From: F23-D06 sp045600905
GTDB lineage: Bacteria; Bacteroidota; Bacteroidia; Bacteroidales; WCHB1-69
Length of the DNA stretch: 44,708 nucleotides
NCBI GenBank assembly: GCA_045600905.1
Contig: JAZRYT010000068.1
Coordinates: forward strand, 1-44,708
Direction: 5' to 3'
Under the pieces are notes generated by a model that worked only from the letters and a program-made list of their open reading frames with translations, had not been told where the DNA came from and did no database searches. Every line of letters starts with the position of its first letter. Positions within the stretch are counted from its first letter, which is position 1. Positions 41,594 to 44,708 of the stretch are shown here, in pieces. A program made the position numbers and the translations under genes.

Positions 41594-43228
41594 TTATTTG
41601 GCAATCATCACTTTATTTGCTGGAGCGTTGCCGACTTTCACGATGTAAATACCGCTGTTGGGCATATTGTATGTTTTCGTTCCCTGCACTGATTCACTGA
41701 CAATCATTCGGCCAGTAAGATCATAAATAAGGACGGGGCAGTTGGTTTCTGTTACGATGCCGATGCTGTTTCCGTTGCAAATGACACGAATCCCTTCAGC
41801 GGACCCATTAGCGTTGTCAAACTCTTGCACATCAGTGGGAGCATCTCCGATAAAGTTGTTGAAATAGTTCCACCCCATGGCCGTTTGATACGCTTCCACG
41901 CTTCCGGCCGGCACGTGAACAGGAATGTCGGGGTCAACAGCTATCGTAGGCACCATAGTTTGCGGAGGGGTGGGATTGAGCGAAGTAATAGAGGTAAAAG
42001 GACAATCTCCAATCGCATAAAGGCCAAGCGTGTTCAAATGACTTGGTAAAGTAATCGTTGTCAGGCCAGTTGACATAAATGCCATATCGCCCATCTCTTC
42101 AACACTTTCGGGAATTTCTATAGAAGTCAATCCGCTATGCCCAAAAAAAGCCCCGTAGTCGATTTTAACAATGCCGTCCGGGATGGTGGAATTCATACAG
42201 CCATTCAACAAGTGGTTGGTGGCCGTTTCGATGATGCAGTTGCAATTGTCTCGACTGTCGTAAGTGGTGTTGCCTTCCTCAACGATGATGGAAGCCAGGT
42301 TCGGGCAACTCGAAAAAGCCATACTACCGATGACGTTGACGTTGGCTGGGATGGTGACTTGTTCGATGTCGGTCAAATACAAGGCCTGATCTCCAATTTC
42401 CGTAATCGTGCTGGGAATGGTTGTACCTTTGCAGCCCAGATAAAGCTTGTTGGCATCCGTGATGATGATGGCATTGCAATTGTCACGGCTATCGTAAACG
42501 GGATTGCCCGGGTCAACAGTGATTGAGGTGAGATTCGGACAACTTGAAAGTATATTGTGTGAGACATTGGTTACCTGAGCCGGGAGATTGAAACTGGTGA
42601 ATGTACAGTCACCGAATGCCGCTTGACCTATGCTGGTCACGGTAGCAGGTATGACTGTGGTTTTACAGCCAGTAATGATGGTGTTTGTAGCGGTTTCAAC
42701 GATGGCGTTGCAATTGTCACGGCTGTCGTAAACGGGATTGCCCTCTTCGACAACGATAGAAGTAATGTTCACACAACGATTGAATGCATTATCTCCAATT
42801 GATGTCAGACTCGCCGGAATGACGAATGAAGTCATAGCGCCGCAATGTGAGAAAGCATTTTCCCCTACGGAGGTTAATGATGAAGGAAGGACGCAAGAAG
42901 TCATGGATTCGTTGCCATAAAGAGCATAACGGTCAATTGCCGTGATGGTGTTTGGCAGAACGATGGATGTGAAGTGGCCGTATCGAAGGCCCGAGTAAGC
43001 GATTTCCGTCACGGTATAGGTCGTGCCATTGTAGGTTACGGTAGCAGGAATCTCCAGATTGCCCGTTATGGGAGAAGCATCTGCTACTGCTACAGTTTGG
43101 GCGTCTGCATCCAAAATGTTGTAGGAAATGGTGTACCCGGAATCGTTGACCACGGAGAAATCAATGGCTTGCGCGCTGAAAATTCCTATGAATGTCATCA
43201 GGAACAATAAAAGTAGATTTTTTTTCAT
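41594..43228 (-). CDS. BspA-like leucine-rich-repeat surface protein with T9SS-type C-terminal tail
   Basis: 544 residues. The signal peptide ends IFSAQA. From about 60 to 440 run LRR_5/BspA repeats (for example SLTSVGENAFSHCGAMTSFVIPASLTSIGDNAF). Three near-identical inserts carry YDSRDNCN followed by A/C-I and a GC-x-x-T-x-IP end. The last 80 residues (IRVICNGNS...PVLIYDLTGRMIVSESVQGTKTYNMPNSGIYIVKV) are the immunoglobulin-like type A sorting domain used by the type IX system, so it is probably surface-exposed. Host or matrix binding is known for family members. Confidence 0.92.
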   Translation of the reverse strand: MKKNLLLLFLMTFIGIFSAQAIDFSVVNDSGYTISYNILDADAQTVAVADASPITGNLEIPATVTYNGTTYTVTEIAYSGLRYGHFTSIVLPNTITAIDRYALYGNESMTSCVLPSSLTSVGENAFSHCGAMTSFVIPASLTSIGDNAFNRCVNITSIVVEEGNPVYDSRDNCNAIVETATNTIITGCKTTVIPATVTSIGQAAFGDCTFTSFNLPAQVTNVSHNILSSCPNLTSITVDPGNPVYDSRDNCNAIIITDANKLYLGCKGTTIPSTITEIGDQALYLTDIEQVTIPANVNVIGSMAFSSCPNLASIIVEEGNTTYDSRDNCNCIIETATNHLLNGCMNSTIPDGIVKIDYGAFFGHSGLTSIEIPESVEEMGDMAFMSTGLTTITLPSHLNTLGLYAIGDCPFTSITSLNPTPPQTMVPTIAVDPDIPVHVPAGSVEAYQTAMGWNYFNNFIGDAPTDVQEFDNANGSAEGIRVICNGNSIGIVTETNCPVLIYDLTGRMIVSESVQGTKTYNMPNSGIYIVKVGNAPANKVMIAK

Positions 43229-43424
43229 AAATGATTTTAATGGGACTTTTATTAATAATTATTATCACATCGACACTCCAGCCCCAGCGAAGTCCATTAA
43301 CGACTGGGCAAAAGTTATCGGGGTGGCAAACCTTAGATTTGCAGCCGCAAATTTATAAAAAATAACAACACGCCTAATACAATGTATATTTATGATTTTC
43401 AACAGATTGACATTTCTCATTCCT

Positions 43425-43475
43425 CAAATTGCGGATTACGCTTGGAGCGTAGCGGAAAGCGTAATCCGCAATTTG
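43425..43475. repeat. Long palindrome upstream of the IS110 element
   Basis: Perfect 19-bp arms (43425-43443 and 43457-43475) with a 13-nt loop. REP-like palindromes are known insertion targets for several IS110-family elements, so this may be the target or flank. Confidence 0.85.
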
Positions 43476-43510
43476 AACCGGCCAACCGATCGACTTTGAC
43501 AAATACATAC

Positions 43511-43723
43511 TACTTTTGCCACTCGGAATACAACAATAATAATAAACATAAAGGACAATGGATGTCGGGCGGTTCACAGTCAGTGCAAATGGGAAAGACC
43601 CGAGTATTTTTTTTGACCGCCCGACACCGTTGGTTCTAAGGCCTGTATAAGAATTTGCCTTGTAAACATTAAGGTTTGTAGGCAACGAACCGACTTCCAA
43701 AGTCCGTAAAAAAACGTGCAAAT
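43511..43723 (+). ncRNA. Candidate bridge-RNA region in the IS110 left end
   Basis: A TACTTTTG -7 box at 43511-43518 precedes about 200 nt of non-coding, structured sequence up to the transposase ATG. Stem 1: 43564-43573 with 43616-43625 (GTCGGGCGGT), enclosing about 42 nt. Stem 2: 43655-43685, 12 pairs with two to three G-U and one bulge, and a 6-nt loop. Length and position fit the non-coding end that encodes the bridge RNA in IS110-family elements. The target- and donor-binding loops have not been matched to flanks, because the right end lies outside the window. Confidence 0.45.
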
Positions 43724-44708
43724 ATGGAAAATTTATTCTTAGGAATTGACATCAGCAAGGAAAAAATAAACATTTGTCTGATGAAGGAACTGAAAATCTT
43801 ACACGAGGATGAAGTCAGAAACACCGTCCCCGCCATCAGCAGAATGCTGAAAAGACTCTCCAAGGACCTTGGCGGCGGGGATGTTAGACTGATAGCATGT
43901 GCCGAATACACAGGGAGATACATCTATCCGCTCACCTGCGCCTGCCACGAGACGGACACCTTGTTGTGGATGGAGGACCCGACGCGGATAAAGCACTCCT
44001 TCGGCCTTTCAAGAGGAAAGGACGACGTCGTTGACGCGCGCAGAATTGCCGAATATGCGAGCCGCAACAGCGACAAGGCAAGGGCCTACTCGCTTCCCGA
44101 AAAGGAGATCGCCTCCATCAAGATACTCCTCAACGACCGCGAACTGCTAATGGCCGACAGAAGGAAATACCAGGCGCAAATCACTGACCAAAAGGACTTC
44201 ATGTCCAAGGAGGACTACGCTTCGCACTGCAAGATCCGCAAGGCCATCATCAAGACTTTGGACAACCAGATTGACGGCATCGAAAGGAAAATCGAAGAAC
44301 TGGCCTCCGCCAATGAGCGTATAGTTCACCAAACGGAACTGCTCAAATCAATAGACGGAATCGGGAACTGGATCGCCCTCTATATGATTGTCGCCACTAA
44401 CGGCTTCACAAAGTTCGACAACGCAAGGCAGTTCAACTGCTACGCCGGACTGGCTCCCTTCGTTTACACTTCCGGCAAGAGCATCCACTCCAAAGCCAGA
44501 GTGTCACAAAGGGCTAACAAACAAATCAAATCGTTACTCCACATGGCAGCAATCAGTGCGGCAACGCACATGAAATCAAGCGAGTACAAAGACTATTACG
44601 AACGACGGTGCGCAGAAGGAAAGCACCCGATGAGTGTCCTGAACATTGTACGGGCAAAACTTGTCAGCAGGATGTTCTCGGTTGTCCGACGGGACGAAAT
44701 CTACACAC
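43724..44708 (+). CDS. IS110-family DEDD transposase (partial, continues past window end)
   Basis: The frame opens at ATG 43724 and stays open to the window edge, giving about 328 residues. The N-terminal DEDD RuvC-like domain shows FLGIDISKEK (Asp9), ACAEYTGRY (Glu61) and GKDDVVDARRIAEYA (Asp100/101, Asp104). The C-terminal Transposase_20 domain shows LLKSIDGIGNWIALYMIVA and the catalytic-Ser region TSGKSIHSKARVSQRANKQ. A linker coiled coil lies between (about 150-200). The protein uses a bridge RNA in characterised relatives. The missing end is only that beyond 44708, so the gene may be intact. Confidence 0.93.
   Translation, partial: MENLFLGIDISKEKINICLMKELKILHEDEVRNTVPAISRMLKRLSKDLGGGDVRLIACAEYTGRYIYPLTCACHETDTLLWMEDPTRIKHSFGLSRGKDDVVDARRIAEYASRNSDKARAYSLPEKEIASIKILLNDRELLMADRRKYQAQITDQKDFMSKEDYASHCKIRKAIIKTLDNQIDGIERKIEELASANERIVHQTELLKSIDGIGNWIALYMIVATNGFTKFDNARQFNCYAGLAPFVYTSGKSIHSKARVSQRANKQIKSLLHMAAISAATHMKSSEYKDYYERRCAEGKHPMSVLNIVRAKLVSRMFSVVRRDEIYT

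Overview
The window looks like a chromosomal segment of an anaerobic Bacteroidales-type bacterium (phylum Bacteroidota). The evidence is the type IX secretion protein PorQ, a BspA-like leucine-rich protein with a type IX-like sorting tail, many promoters with the phylum's TAnnTTTG -7 box, a desulfoferrodoxin, and IS982, IS110 and IS200-like transposases of types common in this phylum. No rRNA, tRNA or CRISPR array was seen.

Positions 1-18,480 are a defence island. Every gene after the transposase fragment at the left edge is on the minus strand, so it is transcribed from about 18,100 down to 200. The backbone is a type I restriction-modification locus: hsdR (14898-18077), hsdM (6453-8087) and hsdS (4301-5503). 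Between hsdR and hsdM lie a DUF1016 nuclease-like gene, a DUF1848 cysteine-cluster gene, and a tight three-gene cassette: a short UvrD-like helicase, an unrecognised 553-residue protein and a methyltransferase-fold protein. An ORF6N gene sits between hsdM and hsdS. Downstream of hsdS are a GNAT-PUA/EVE-like protein, an ASCH protein, a P-loop kinase/TIGR04255-like fusion, a 65-residue protein and a metallo-beta-lactamase-fold hydrolase, with overlapping ends. The two cassettes without an obvious known name (8133-12312 and 200-2746) are the best candidates for undescribed systems.

Positions 18,480-30,210 hold housekeeping and stress genes: a TonB-C/OmpA-like secreted protein, an RND efflux operon (TolC-type protein, adaptor, pump, PII-like protein), and a divergent Nudix-winged-helix gene whose promoter faces the efflux promoter across a centred 19-bp palindrome. 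Next come a lipocalin lipoprotein, a coiled-coil/nuclease-like protein with 66-bp repeats, and an oxidative-stress pair of superoxide reductase and an OxyR-like regulator that appears to lack the sensing cysteines.

Positions 30,210-38,400 hold a polytopic membrane protein, PorQ, a DegT-type sugar aminotransferase, MurB, an Omp85/BamA-like outer-membrane protein, a frameshifted gene remnant and a Cys-type glutathione peroxidase. Intergenic spaces here are rich in palindromic and dispersed repeats.

Positions 38,400-44,708 are mobile and variable: a Y1 HUH transposase flanked by inverted, multi-hairpin REP-like blocks, an unrecognised exported protein, a truncated RhuM gene, the BspA-like protein, and an IS110 element that runs off the right edge. 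The IS110 gene is preceded by a palindrome, a promoter and a structured leader, a plausible bridge-RNA region.
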